Below are positions 1 to 5,708 of a stretch of DNA of 7,085 bases, piece after piece. Every line of letters starts with the position of its first letter. Position 1 is the stretch's first letter. The stretch is from an uncultured Eubacteriales bacterium (GTDB taxonomy: Bacteria; Bacillota; Clostridia; Christensenellales; Aristaeellaceae), in NCBI GenBank assembly GCA_902782795.1, contig CACZOT010000036.1, positions 1 to 7,085 of the forward strand, given 5' to 3'. The notes below the pieces were generated by a model, which did not search any database, was not told the DNA's origin, and worked only from the letters and a program-made list of their open reading frames with translations. The position numbers and the translations under genes were made by a program.

Positions 1-230
1 GCGGCGATGATGACGATCGCCCCGCCCACGCCGGAGGTGAACATCTGCAGGAGGGTCTGCATCTGGCTGCCGATGTACACGCCGGAGACGGCCGTGTCGC
101 CCAGGGTGTTCACCATGAGGTTGTCCGCGAAGCCCACCAGGAAGGTGATCAGGTTCTGCATGGCCACCGGGATGGTCAGCGCGACGAGGCTCTGGTAATA
201 GGCCCGGTCCTTTGTGAAGACGTGCTGCAT
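1..230 (-). CDS. MATE-family efflux transporter, N-terminal part (cut by window edge)
   Basis: The first 76 codons of a membrane transporter are visible, starting at the ATG complementary to 228-230. The protein begins MQHVFTKDRAYYQSLVALTI and continues with a proline-containing first helix (IPVAMQNLITFLVGFADNLM), then a segment rich in G, S and Q (GDTAVSGVYIGSQMQTLLQM) and a second hydrophobic stretch. This layout (IPVAxQN, then xDNLMVxxLGDxAVSGV) is that of MatE transporters, which export cationic drugs or metabolites by Na+ or H+ antiport in the cytoplasmic membrane. The substrate cannot be told. Upstream of the ATG there is only a weak purine-rich ribosome site (AAGAGAGAT). The gene lies 81 bp downstream of the M18 peptidase on the same strand, so it may be the last gene of that operon or have its own signals. 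The rest of the gene is outside the window. Confidence 0.85.
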   Translation of the reverse strand, partial: MQHVFTKDRAYYQSLVALTIPVAMQNLITFLVGFADNLMVNTLGDTAVSGVYIGSQMQTLLQMFTSGVGGAIVIIA

Positions 231-271
231 GCGCCTATCTCTCTTTTCTTTTCGTTTCGTTGATATCGCAA

Positions 272-298
272 GCGCCCTTCCGGAAGGCGAAAGGGCGC
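272..298. repeat. Intergenic hairpin between the aminopeptidase and MATE genes
   Basis: An 8-bp perfect inverted repeat (GCGCCCTT at 272-279 and AAGGGCGC at 291-298) encloses an 11-nt loop. The 12-bp palindrome CCTTCCGGAAGG (276-287) overlaps its left arm and offers an alternative fold. On the minus strand, the direction of the flanking genes, the hairpin is followed by purine-rich rather than U-rich sequence, so it is not a canonical intrinsic terminator. It may be an RNA processing or stability element, or a weak attenuator that lowers MATE expression relative to the upstream genes. Confidence 0.45.
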
Positions 299-311
299 GA
301 AGGGCATGGGC

Positions 312-1625
312 TTACAGCAGTTCCCAGGAGCCGTCGGAGAGGGCCTCGATCCGGCTCAGGTAGAAGGCCGCGGCGGCCTCGACCATGCAGATCGTATCGG
401 CGCATCCGCCCGTCTCCCAGCAGGAGTGCATGGCCAGCTGCGCAAGGCCTATATCGACGGTGTTCATGGCCACGCGGGTATTGGAGATGGAGCCGAGGGT
501 GCCGCCGCCGGGCAGGTCGCTCCGGTTGGCGTAGACCTGGGTGGGCACGCCGGCGCGGCGGCAGATCTCCCCGAAGAGGGCGGCGGAGACGGCGTCCGTG
601 GTGTACTTCTGGGCGGCGTTGTATTTGACGACCACGCCGCCGTTCATGTGCGGAGCGTTCTCGCGGTCGTTGAGCTCGGGATGGTTCGGGTGCACGGCGT
701 GGCCGTTGTCCGCGGAGAGCATGAAGGAGGAAGCGAGGATCTCCTGCAGCGCGACGCCCTGCGAGGCGCAGGCGCGCGTGAGCGAATCCAGCAGGAGCGC
801 CGAGCCCGCGCCCTGCTTGGTGGCGGAGCCGGTCTCCTCGTTGTCGAAGGACGCCCAGACCTGCACGGCGCTCTCGCTGCCCGCAGCGGCCAGGAAGCCC
901 CGCAGGGTCGCCCAGGCGCACTGCATGTTGTCGATGCGGGGCGAGGAGAAGAACTCGCTGCCCGCGCCCCAGACGCGCCCGCCCGTGCGGTCGTAGAGGA
1001 ACAGATCGCTCCCGGCGATCTCCTCGCTCTTCGCCCCGGCCGCGCGCGCCACCAATTCCGTGAGCGCGCCCTTGGAGGCGATCTCCCCGAAGAGCGGGAA
1101 GGTATCCACAGCAGGGTTGATGGAATGGTTCTCGGGCATGCCGCGCGTCAGGTGGATGCAGACGTTGGGAATGACGCACAGATCCCGCCCCAGGTCCACC
1201 GGCACGGCCTCGAAGCGGTCTCCCCTGCGCACGATGGCGCGCCCGGCGATGCCCAGCGGCCTGTCGAACCAGCTGGAGAGGATGGCGCCGCCGTATCGCT
1301 CCGTGTTCAGGCGCAGATACTGGCCGAAGGCCTCGTTCTCGGCGTTTGCCTTGATCTTGAAGGAAGGCGAATCCGTGTGGCTGGCAGCGATCATGACGCT
1401 CTCGGGCCGCCCCGTGGGCATGCGCCAGGCGACGACGCTGGACATGTTGCGCGTCAGGAAGTATCTCCCGCCGGGGACGATCTCCCATCTCGTCCCCTCC
1501 TGGAGGCGCTGAAAGCCCGCCGCCTCGAGCTCTTTGCCGATCTCGTCGGCGGCCTGGAAGGCCGTGGGGCATTTGGCGAGGAAATCGATGAGATCCCGGG
1601 TGATGCTGAGGGCTCTTTCGTCCAT
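312..1625 (-). CDS. apeB: M18 family aminopeptidase (aspartyl aminopeptidase type)
   Basis: A 437-residue cytosolic zinc metallopeptidase that removes N-terminal residues, typically acidic ones, from peptides and so serves peptide turnover. The length is normal for bacterial M18 enzymes. The metal-site motifs are all present. SHTDSP gives ligand H83. SPRIDNM gives the bridging aspartate D232. FDNEETGS gives the probable catalytic base E263 and ligand E264. SADNGHAVHPNHPE gives D306. AMHSCWE gives H400. Ligand assignments are by analogy to the family. The last motif is usually AMHSxRE, so CWE is a mild deviation. The start is supported by a very strong ribosome site (AAAGGAGG, 6 nt before the ATG), which overlaps the stop codon region of the upstream P-loop gene. 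The intergenic distance is 12 bp, which implies co-transcription and coupled translation. The protein ends GSWELL. No signal peptide is visible. Confidence 0.93.
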   Translation of the reverse strand: MDERALSITRDLIDFLAKCPTAFQAADEIGKELEAAGFQRLQEGTRWEIVPGGRYFLTRNMSSVVAWRMPTGRPESVMIAASHTDSPSFKIKANAENEAFGQYLRLNTERYGGAILSSWFDRPLGIAGRAIVRRGDRFEAVPVDLGRDLCVIPNVCIHLTRGMPENHSINPAVDTFPLFGEIASKGALTELVARAAGAKSEEIAGSDLFLYDRTGGRVWGAGSEFFSSPRIDNMQCAWATLRGFLAAAGSESAVQVWASFDNEETGSATKQGAGSALLLDSLTRACASQGVALQEILASSFMLSADNGHAVHPNHPELNDRENAPHMNGGVVVKYNAAQKYTTDAVSAALFGEICRRAGVPTQVYANRSDLPGGGTLGSISNTRVAMNTVDIGLAQLAMHSCWETGGCADTICMVEAAAAFYLSRIEALSDGSWELL

Positions 1626-1637
1626 GGTTATCCTCCT

Positions 1638-2192
1638 TTATCCGTTGGGCAGAAGCTCGGCGCGCAGGCTCTCGAGGGAGGGCGCGTAGCCGTCGGCGGT
1701 ATCGACATGGATGGTGGGAACGGGGAGGCGCGGTTCCTCCCAGACGCCCGGCGCGGGCCGCACGCCTTCCTGGAGCATGCGCACGCCCTTGTCGCCGTGG
1801 AAGCGCAAACGGCCGGGATCGCTCACGCCGCGCTCGAGAAAGCGGTCCAGCGCCTTCTCCGGGTCCACCCGGCAGACGAGCAGGCGCACATTGGCCTTTT
1901 CGTAAAAGGGCTCCATGCGCGCGGACCAGAGTTTGTGCTGGAAGGCGGCCTCCGCGACACAGGAGACGTTCCGCTCCACGAGCAGATCCAGGGCGTCGAA
2001 AAAGGCGTTCGTGGCCAGGAGGTTTTCCTCCTCGGGCAGCTCCGCGCCTCCGCGCAGCATGGTATGCACCCAGCCTTCCTTGATGCGGTCGCGGCTGAGC
2101 AAGGGCAGGCACCATTCCCGGCTGATGCGCTCGGCGAGGGTGGTCTTCCCCGCGCCGGGCCGCCCGGTGACGACGATCAGGGTCGGCTTCAT
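1638..2192 (-). CDS. P-loop NTPase / small-molecule kinase-like protein (AAA_33 type)
   Basis: A 184-residue soluble protein starting MKPTLIVVTGRPGAGKTT. The Walker A motif is GRPGAGKT (residues 10-17, Lys16). It is followed by LLSRDRIKEG, a conserved aspartate-containing motif typical of the AAA_33 / zeta-toxin-like / chloramphenicol-phosphotransferase-like kinases, and later by an arginine-rich lid-type segment (VDPEKALDRFLERG, about 109-122). This suggests an ATP-dependent phosphotransferase acting on a small molecule or nucleotide; the substrate is not evident. The start is firm. AGGAGG lies 7 nt before the ATG, inside the end of trmB, and the ATG overlaps the trmB stop as ATGA (2189-2192), a classic coupling arrangement. 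Longer readings of this frame upstream run through trmB and are not real. It is followed after 12 bp by the M18 peptidase. No antitoxin-like partner is next to it, so a toxin role is unlikely. Confidence 0.85.
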   Translation of the reverse strand: MKPTLIVVTGRPGAGKTTLAERISREWCLPLLSRDRIKEGWVHTMLRGGAELPEEENLLATNAFFDALDLLVERNVSCVAEAAFQHKLWSARMEPFYEKANVRLLVCRVDPEKALDRFLERGVSDPGRLRFHGDKGVRMLQEGVRPAPGVWEEPRLPVPTIHVDTADGYAPSLESLRAELLPNG

Positions 2193-2920
2193 GGCAGTTC
2201 CTCCTGGTCGTGGCGGTCCATGCGGTATTCGTGGAGCACGGCGGCCGTCTCCTCGGCGCTCATGGCCTCCTTGCGGGCGATGCAGAAATAGGTCGGCAGG
2301 CCCTCGGCGGTGAAGCGCGCCTCGTGCTCGGAGACGAAATTGGGCGCGAAGCCGCTGGCGTGCAGATCCTCGGTATAGAACGTCACAGCGAAGCCGCAGC
2401 GCGCGAAATACTCCTGCGAGGCGTCGAAGAGCTCGCGGTCGTCCGTCTTGAACCAGATCTCGCCGCCCTCGGGCAGGAATTCCCGGTACTGCATGAGCTG
2501 GCGCGGATGCGTGAGGCGGCGCTTGTGATGCTTTTTGCGCTGCGTCCAGGGGTTGCAGAAGGCGATGTACACGCGCTCGACGCCGTCCTCCGGGGAGATC
2601 CACTCCCGGATGCAGCTGGCGTCCGCGCAGGCGATGCGCAGGTTCTCCGGCACGTTTTCCTCGTACGCCTCGCGGATCACCCGCGCGCCCACCGCCAGGA
2701 TCAGGCGGACCTCGTCGATGGCGAGATAGTTGACCTCCGGCATGGCCTGAGCCGCCGCGGCGCACTGCACGCATTTGCCGCAGCCCAGCTCCAGATGCAG
2801 CGGCTTTCCCGCGTCCGCGAATTCCTCACGCCAGCGGCCGCGGCGCTCTTTGGGCTCCTCGATCAGGATCGGACAGGCGGAAAGCTCCGGCTCCGCCCAG
2901 GATTTCGGTCTCATTCGCAT
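2189..2920 (-). CDS. trmB: tRNA (guanine-N7-)-methyltransferase TrmB
   Basis: A 243-residue SAM-dependent enzyme that methylates N7 of G46 in the tRNA variable loop. The SAM-binding motif I is LELGCGKC (43-50). The acidic residue after strand 2 is in LAIDE (67-70, D69). Motif ADA (99-101) follows. The TrmB signature region reads FCNPWTQRKKHHKRRLTHPR (121-140), equivalent to the usual FPDPWPKKRHxKRRL. KTDDRELFDAS (158-168) and SEHEARFTAEGLPTYF (197-212) complete the family pattern. Length is normal for the family. The start at 2920 gives MRMRPKSWAEPEL, matching the MRMR opening of Gram-positive TrmB proteins. A GGGAG site lies 9 nt upstream. The alternative ATG at 2914 would form ATGA with the preceding stop but loses MRMR. 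The reading frame overlaps the preceding small membrane gene by 10 bp and the following P-loop gene by 4 bp, so it is mid-operon. Confidence 0.95.
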   Translation of the reverse strand: MRMRPKSWAEPELSACPILIEEPKERRGRWREEFADAGKPLHLELGCGKCVQCAAAAQAMPEVNYLAIDEVRLILAVGARVIREAYEENVPENLRIACADASCIREWISPEDGVERVYIAFCNPWTQRKKHHKRRLTHPRQLMQYREFLPEGGEIWFKTDDRELFDASQEYFARCGFAVTFYTEDLHASGFAPNFVSEHEARFTAEGLPTYFCIARKEAMSAEETAAVLHEYRMDRHDQEELP

Positions 2921-3126
2921 GGGTCGTCACTCCCGTCTTTCCCCTTCGCTTCCTCCCGCGGCGCCTCGCGCCGCCGCGCCCAGAGAAACGCCATGCCCCC
3001 GAGCGTGGATACGCCCCAGAGGAACAGCCCAGCCTCCGCCTGACGCAGAAGCATCAGCACGAGGCCCGCCGCGTACAGCGCGATCATGACGGCGCAGAAG
3101 ACGACGCGCCGCTGTTTGTCACTCAT
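2911..3126 (-). CDS. Small two-helix membrane protein of unknown function
   Basis: A 71-residue protein starting MSDKQRRVVF. Two hydrophobic segments are visible, roughly residues 8-27 (VVFCAVMIALYAAGLVLMLL) and 32-47 (AGLFLWGVSTLGGMAF). A strongly charged C-terminal tail follows, with ARRREAPREE, then lysine, aspartate and a final DDPCE. The positive flanks (KQRR at the N terminus, RRR after helix 2) suggest a hairpin with both ends in the cytoplasm. I do not recognise the family. The start at 3126 is preferred because GAGGGA lies 3 to 5 nt upstream. The longer reading from the ATG at 3177 would begin inside a perfect hairpin (3172-3193), lacks a ribosome site and adds a non-hydrophobic 17-residue extension. 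Its last codons overlap the start of trmB by 10 bp, so the two are probably translated in a coupled way. It is the first gene after the long leader. Confidence 0.72.
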   Translation of the reverse strand: MSDKQRRVVFCAVMIALYAAGLVLMLLRQAEAGLFLWGVSTLGGMAFLWARRREAPREEAKGKDGSDDPCE

Positions 3127-3479
3127 GTCTCCCTCTTCTTTCTCCGAATGGCCTGTTCCCGCGCGCTCCACCCGCACGGCTGAAGCCGTGCGGATTCCGC
3201 GCCGCCCCGGGGGACGGCCCGCGCATGCGGCGTTTGCGGTCCCCGGGCCTTGTCTGCCCGCGAGACCGGATCCTGCCGCTTCTTTCCGATCTTGGCATTT
3301 GCTTCGGCGCTTGCCGGGACACGGCGGCCTCGGCGGACCCTGCCGGCCCAGGGCGGCGGGTATACGCAGGAGTTCCTGCCGGCGCCGCGATCAGTCCGCC
3401 CGACCTTCCGGACTCGCGGGCCGCCGACCTGCGCAACCCTCTCTGCCCCCGCGCGCGGGCGGACTCGTGGGGGGGCGTC
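3127..3479 (-). promoter_or_regulatory. Long GC-rich structured 5' leader of the trmB operon (no gene recognised)
   Basis: If the promoter at 3486-3514 is used, the operon transcript has about 350 nt before its first start codon at 3126. Several frames are open here on both strands, but their translations are Arg/Pro/Gly-rich and without recognisable domains or ribosome sites, so I do not call them genes. The RNA is rich in inverted repeats. GAGTCCG-type segments occur twice near its 5' end (minus-strand complements of 3409-3415 and 3456-3466), and both can pair with the same partner at 3393-3402. A palindromic GCAGGA-GT-TCCTGC lies at 3366-3379. A perfect 9-bp hairpin (3172-3193) sits about 45 nt before the start codon. 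I looked for RNase P RNA, tmRNA, SRP RNA, T-box and common riboswitch signatures and did not find a convincing one. Confidence 0.4.
3172..3193. repeat. Perfect 9-bp hairpin in leader
   Basis: CCGCACGGC (3172-3180), a 4-nt loop TGAA, then GCCGTGCGG (3185-3193) form a fully complementary stem. In the minus-strand RNA it reads CCGCACGGC-UUCA-GCCGUGCGG. No U-tract follows on either strand, so it is not a standard terminator. Its place shortly upstream of the SD of the first operon gene fits a leader stability or translation-control element. Confidence 0.6.
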
Positions 3480-3485
3480 CCTGTT

Positions 3486-3514
3486 ATGATACACTTTTCC
3501 TTTCTTCCGCGCAA
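3486..3514 (-). promoter_or_regulatory. Candidate SigA-type promoter for the trmB operon
   Basis: On the minus strand TTGCGC (complement of 3509-3514) and TATCAT (complement of 3486-3491) are separated by exactly 17 bp. The -10 matches consensus in five of six positions, the -35 only in its TTG. The spacer is A/G-rich, which stands out in this GC-rich DNA. Transcription would start near 3479 and run left into the leader and the small membrane gene. Confidence 0.45.
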
Positions 3515-3565
3515 CCGCCCTTCGCCGGGAAGTTTTGCGAATACCGCATTTCTTGCGGGAATCTT

Positions 3566-3595
3566 TGCACAGGCGTAATCTCGCCGGTCTACAAT
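3566..3595 (+). promoter_or_regulatory. Candidate promoter for the PTS-IIC gene
   Basis: TGCACA (3566-3571) and TACAAT (3590-3595) are 18 bp apart. The -10 is five of six to consensus; the -35 is four of six. Initiation would fall near 3602, about 35 nt before the start codon. A short dyad (CCGCA-TTTCT-TGCGG, 3544-3558) sits just upstream of the -35 and could bind a regulator. Confidence 0.4.
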
Positions 3596-3606
3596 GCAGG
3601 CAGGCG

Positions 3607-3620
3607 CGAAAGCGCTGCGG
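3607..3620 (+). promoter_or_regulatory. Possible cre-like (CcpA) site
   Basis: CGAAAGCGCTGCGG contains the nine-base core GAAAGCGCT of the ideal Gram-positive catabolite-responsive element, but its outer positions (the leading T and the trailing C) do not match. It lies between the predicted transcription start and the ribosome site of a sugar-type permease, a place where CcpA often represses. The same bases can fold as GCGC-GAAA-GCGC, so a chance match is quite possible. Confidence 0.22.
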
Positions 3621-3636
3621 AAAGGAAGGTTGGAAA

Positions 3637-4671
3637 ATGCGCAACGGATCCCGTTCGTTCCTGGCATTTCTTCGCAAAAAGGGCATAGCGCTCTCGGCGA
3701 AGCGCTATCTGATCGACGCCATGGGCTCCATGGCGATGGGTCTGTTCGCGTCGCTTCTGATCGGCACGATCTTCGGCACCCTGGCCGCGAGGCTCGGCCT
3801 TCCCTGGCTTCAGGAGATCGCCTCCTTCGCCAGCGGCGCGGCGGGCCCGGCCATCGCTGTGGCGATCGGCGCGTCCCTCGGCGCGCCGGGGCTGGTGCTC
3901 TTTTCCCTGTGTGCGGTCGGAGCCGGCTCCTACCAGCTGGGCGGGCCGCTCGGCGCGTACATCTGCGCCGTGGTCGCGGCGGAGCTGGGCAAGATCGTCT
4001 CCAAGGAGACGCGCGTGGACATCCTCGTCACGCCCACGGTCACGATCGTCAGCGGGCTTCTCTTGGCGATGCTGGTCGGCCCGGGCGTGGACGCCGTCAT
4101 GACCGGCTGCGGCGTCCTGATCATGAAGGCGACCGAGCTCCAGCCCTTCTGGATGGGCATGGCGGTATCGGTCCTGGTGGGCATGGCCCTGACGCTTCCC
4201 ATCAGCTCCGCGGCGATCTGCGCCTCCCTCGGGCTCGTCGGCCTGGCGGGCGGAGCGGCCACGGCGGGCTGCTGCGCCCAGATGATCGGCTTCGCGGTGA
4301 TGAGCTTCCGCGAGAACCGCTGGGGCGGGCTCGCAGCCCAGGGCCTGGGGACGAGCATGCTGCAGATGGGCAACATCATCCGCAACCCGCGGATCTGGAT
4401 CCCTCCGACGCTCGCTTCGGCCGTGACCGGCCCCATCGCCACGTGCCTGTTCGGCATGGAGAACGGCACGGCGGTGGCCTCGGGCATGGGCACCTGCGGG
4501 CTGGTCGGCCCCATCGGCGTGATGGCGGCGGAAGGCTTTGGCGGAGCCATGGATATCCTGGCGCTCGTCCTGGTCTGCTTCGTACTGCCGGGGCTGCTCA
4601 CCTGGCTGATCGCCCTGCCGATGCGCAAGCTGGGCTGGATCCGCGAGGGAGATCTCCGGCTGGACCTGTAA
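3637..4671 (+). CDS. PTS_EIIC_2-type permease (orphan PTS IIC-like membrane protein)
   Basis: A 344-residue polytopic membrane protein composed almost wholly of hydrophobic, Gly/Ala-rich segments with short loops. Recognisable conserved stretches are YLIDAMGSMAMGLFASLLIG (about 23-42), RVDILVTPTVTIVSG (about 124-138), a late block GTSMLQMGNIIRNPRIWIPP followed by TLASAVTGPI, and GMGTCGLVGPIG. Together these mark the PTS_EIIC_2 family, a set of PTS IIC-like membrane proteins commonly found alone. No IIA or IIB phosphocarrier domain is fused or adjacent here, so the substrate and even phosphotransfer-dependent transport are uncertain. The start at 3637 is chosen because AAGGAAGG lies 6 nt upstream. 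An earlier ATG at 3535 would put the predicted promoter inside the coding region and add a non-membrane, Arg-rich extension. The gene is monocistronic, ending at a strong terminator. Confidence 0.9.
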   Translation: MRNGSRSFLAFLRKKGIALSAKRYLIDAMGSMAMGLFASLLIGTIFGTLAARLGLPWLQEIASFASGAAGPAIAVAIGASLGAPGLVLFSLCAVGAGSYQLGGPLGAYICAVVAAELGKIVSKETRVDILVTPTVTIVSGLLLAMLVGPGVDAVMTGCGVLIMKATELQPFWMGMAVSVLVGMALTLPISSAAICASLGLVGLAGGAATAGCCAQMIGFAVMSFRENRWGGLAAQGLGTSMLQMGNIIRNPRIWIPPTLASAVTGPIATCLFGMENGTAVASGMGTCGLVGPIGVMAAEGFGGAMDILALVLVCFVLPGLLTWLIALPMRKLGWIREGDLRLDL

Positions 4672-4691
4672 CCTCCCCGCGCATTACGAAA

Positions 4692-4735
4692 GCCCCGGGG
4701 CGGCGTTTCGCCACCCCGGGGCCTGTTTGTTTCTT
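4692..4735 (+). terminator. Intrinsic terminator between convergent genes
   Basis: A stem of GCCCCGGGG (4692-4700) with CCCCGGGGC (4714-4722), one C/A mismatch, then GGCG/CGCC closing a TTT loop, is followed by a T-rich run (TGTTTGTTTCTTT). It ends the PTS-IIC transcript about 20 nt after its stop codon. On the minus strand the same stem lies 34 nt beyond the uridine phosphorylase stop, but only a short U-run follows. It may therefore work in both directions, more strongly rightward. Confidence 0.85.
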
Positions 4736-4755
4736 TGGGGAGAGAGATCCGCCGA

Positions 4756-5544
4756 TCAGCGCTTTCCGGCCTTCTCGCGGCGGATGAGGATGCGGATAGC
4801 TTCCACGGCCGTGCGGATGGCGTCCTCGGTATCGTGCTCGCGCGGATCGTCCAGGCCGGCGCGGCGGCGCTCCTGGTTGGCGCAGCACAGAAGGGCCGTG
4901 CCCGCGCGGCAGCCGAGCGTCGCTGCGATGACGAACAGCGCGGCGGACTCCATCTCGCTGGCGAGGCAGCCGCCCTTGAGCCAGGCGTTCCAGCGGGGGA
5001 TGAGCTCGTAGCCCACGGGCTGGCGCTCCGGCTCGTGCTGGCCGTAGAAGGAATCCTTGCACTGCACGACGCCCGTGTGGCTGCGCAGGCCCAGGTTCCC
5101 GGCGGCCTCGTTCATGGCGGAGACCACGCCGAAATCCGCCACGGCGGGGAATTCGATGGGCATGTATTCGCGGCTCGTGCCCTCGGCGCGGATGGCGCCC
5201 GTGGCGATGACGATATCGCCGCCGAGCACGTCCAGAGCCATGCCGCCGCAGGTGCCCACGCGCAGGAAGGTATCCGCGCCGATCATGTGCAGTTCCTCCA
5301 CCGCGATGGCCGTGGAGGGGCCGCCGATGCCGGTAGAGGTCACGGAGACCTTCTCGCCCTCGAGCGTGCCGGTATAGGTGACGTACTCGCGGTTCGTGGT
5401 CACGTAATGCGCATCGTCAAAGAACTTGGCGATCTTCTCGCAGCGGCCCGGATCTCCGGGAAGGAGCACGTACCGGCCGACGTCTCCGGCCTTCATATTG
5501 ATATGGTACATCGTGTTGTCTTCCCCGTGCATGACCATGCTCAT
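4756..5544 (-). CDS. udp: Uridine phosphorylase (NP-I nucleoside phosphorylase family)
   Basis: A 262-residue cytosolic enzyme of pyrimidine salvage: uridine plus phosphate gives uracil and ribose-1-phosphate. Signature motifs in order: YHINMKAGD with the conserved N-terminal His (H14); LPGDPGR (28-34), phosphate-binding Arg34; NREY (51-54, Arg52); STGIGGPSTAIAVEEL (70-85), the family signature; FLRVGTCGG (93-101, Arg95, Thr98); QCKDSFYGQHEPER (161-174), the uracil-recognition loop; and ASEMESAALF (195-204), ribose-binding Met198/Glu199. Functional roles are assigned by comparison with E. coli Udp. Activity on other nucleosides cannot be excluded. The start at 5544 has GGGAAGGGG about 9 nt upstream. 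An internal ATG at 5511 (MYHINMKAGD) has its own GGGGAAGA and matches the usual N terminus of Firmicutes homologues, so it is a serious alternative. The gene is monocistronic, convergent with the PTS permease and divergent from the Cys-rich gene. Confidence 0.93.
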   Translation of the reverse strand: MSMVMHGEDNTMYHINMKAGDVGRYVLLPGDPGRCEKIAKFFDDAHYVTTNREYVTYTGTLEGEKVSVTSTGIGGPSTAIAVEELHMIGADTFLRVGTCGGMALDVLGGDIVIATGAIRAEGTSREYMPIEFPAVADFGVVSAMNEAAGNLGLRSHTGVVQCKDSFYGQHEPERQPVGYELIPRWNAWLKGGCLASEMESAALFVIAATLGCRAGTALLCCANQERRRAGLDDPREHDTEDAIRTAVEAIRILIRREKAGKR

Positions 5545-5579
5545 GCTCCATTGCCCCTTCCCGATTCGTTCTCTTCCGC

Positions 5580-5600
5580 GCGCCCGCCCGGGCGCTTTTT
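5580..5600 (+). terminator. Terminator-like hairpin, antisense to the udp leader
   Basis: GCGCCC-GCCC-GGGCGC followed directly by TTTTT on the plus strand has the form of a compact intrinsic terminator, although its stem is only 6 bp. No plus-strand gene ends here. On the minus strand the same stem lies near the 5' end of the udp transcript. It could stop stray rightward transcription before the Cys-rich gene, stabilise the udp mRNA, or do both. Confidence 0.4.
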
Positions 5601-5609
5601 CCTGTTTTC

Positions 5610-5638
5610 ATTATAGCACGGCCCGCCCCCGAAAACAA
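5610..5638 (-). promoter_or_regulatory. Extended -10 promoter of udp
   Basis: On the minus strand TTGTTT (complement of 5633-5638), a 17-bp spacer and TGC-TATAAT (complement of 5610-5618) form a strong SigA-type promoter with a perfect -10 box and a TGn extension. Transcription would begin near 5603, about 60 nt before the start codon at 5544. Confidence 0.75.
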
Positions 5639-5708
5639 ACCGGGTAAAAGTCCTAAAGTATCTTTTGGTGTCTCGGGCCCGTGGTTTTCCTGCCCGGCCG
5701 CCGCCCGC

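Noticed and set aside
235..2115. A 626-codon minus-strand open frame running through the apeB gene and the gap beyond it
   Set aside because: It is an Arg/Gly/Ala/Pro-rich frame in GC-rich DNA, out of frame with the M18 peptidase, which has complete catalytic motifs. No domain or ribosome site was seen.
1638..2192. P-loop protein as a zeta-type toxin
   Set aside because: The fold class may be shared, but there is no adjacent antitoxin gene and the gene is embedded in a housekeeping operon.
306..2291. A 661-codon plus-strand open frame opposite apeB and the P-loop gene
   Set aside because: Its translation is an antisense image of the real genes with low-complexity composition and no motifs.
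3158..3178. T-box-like motif on the minus strand (GGGTGGAGCGCG)
   Set aside because: Only the GGGTGG part matches the T-box core. There is no following terminator, no recognisable specifier stem, and the operon is not an aminoacyl-tRNA synthetase or amino-acid gene set.
3393..3420. SRP-RNA-like string GTCCGGAAGG on the minus strand
   Set aside because: The rest of the conserved SRP Alu/S-domain core (the GGAAGCAGCC part) is missing.
3119..3688. Open frames of up to 200 codons on both strands in the gap before the PTS gene
   Set aside because: Both strands and several frames are open at once. The products are Arg/Pro/Gly-rich, they cross the predicted promoters, and none has a convincing ribosome site.
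4735..5616. A 293-codon plus-strand frame opposite udp
   Set aside because: It lies antisense to a full uridine phosphorylase and is rich in His/Ala/Gly/Arg without recognisable features.
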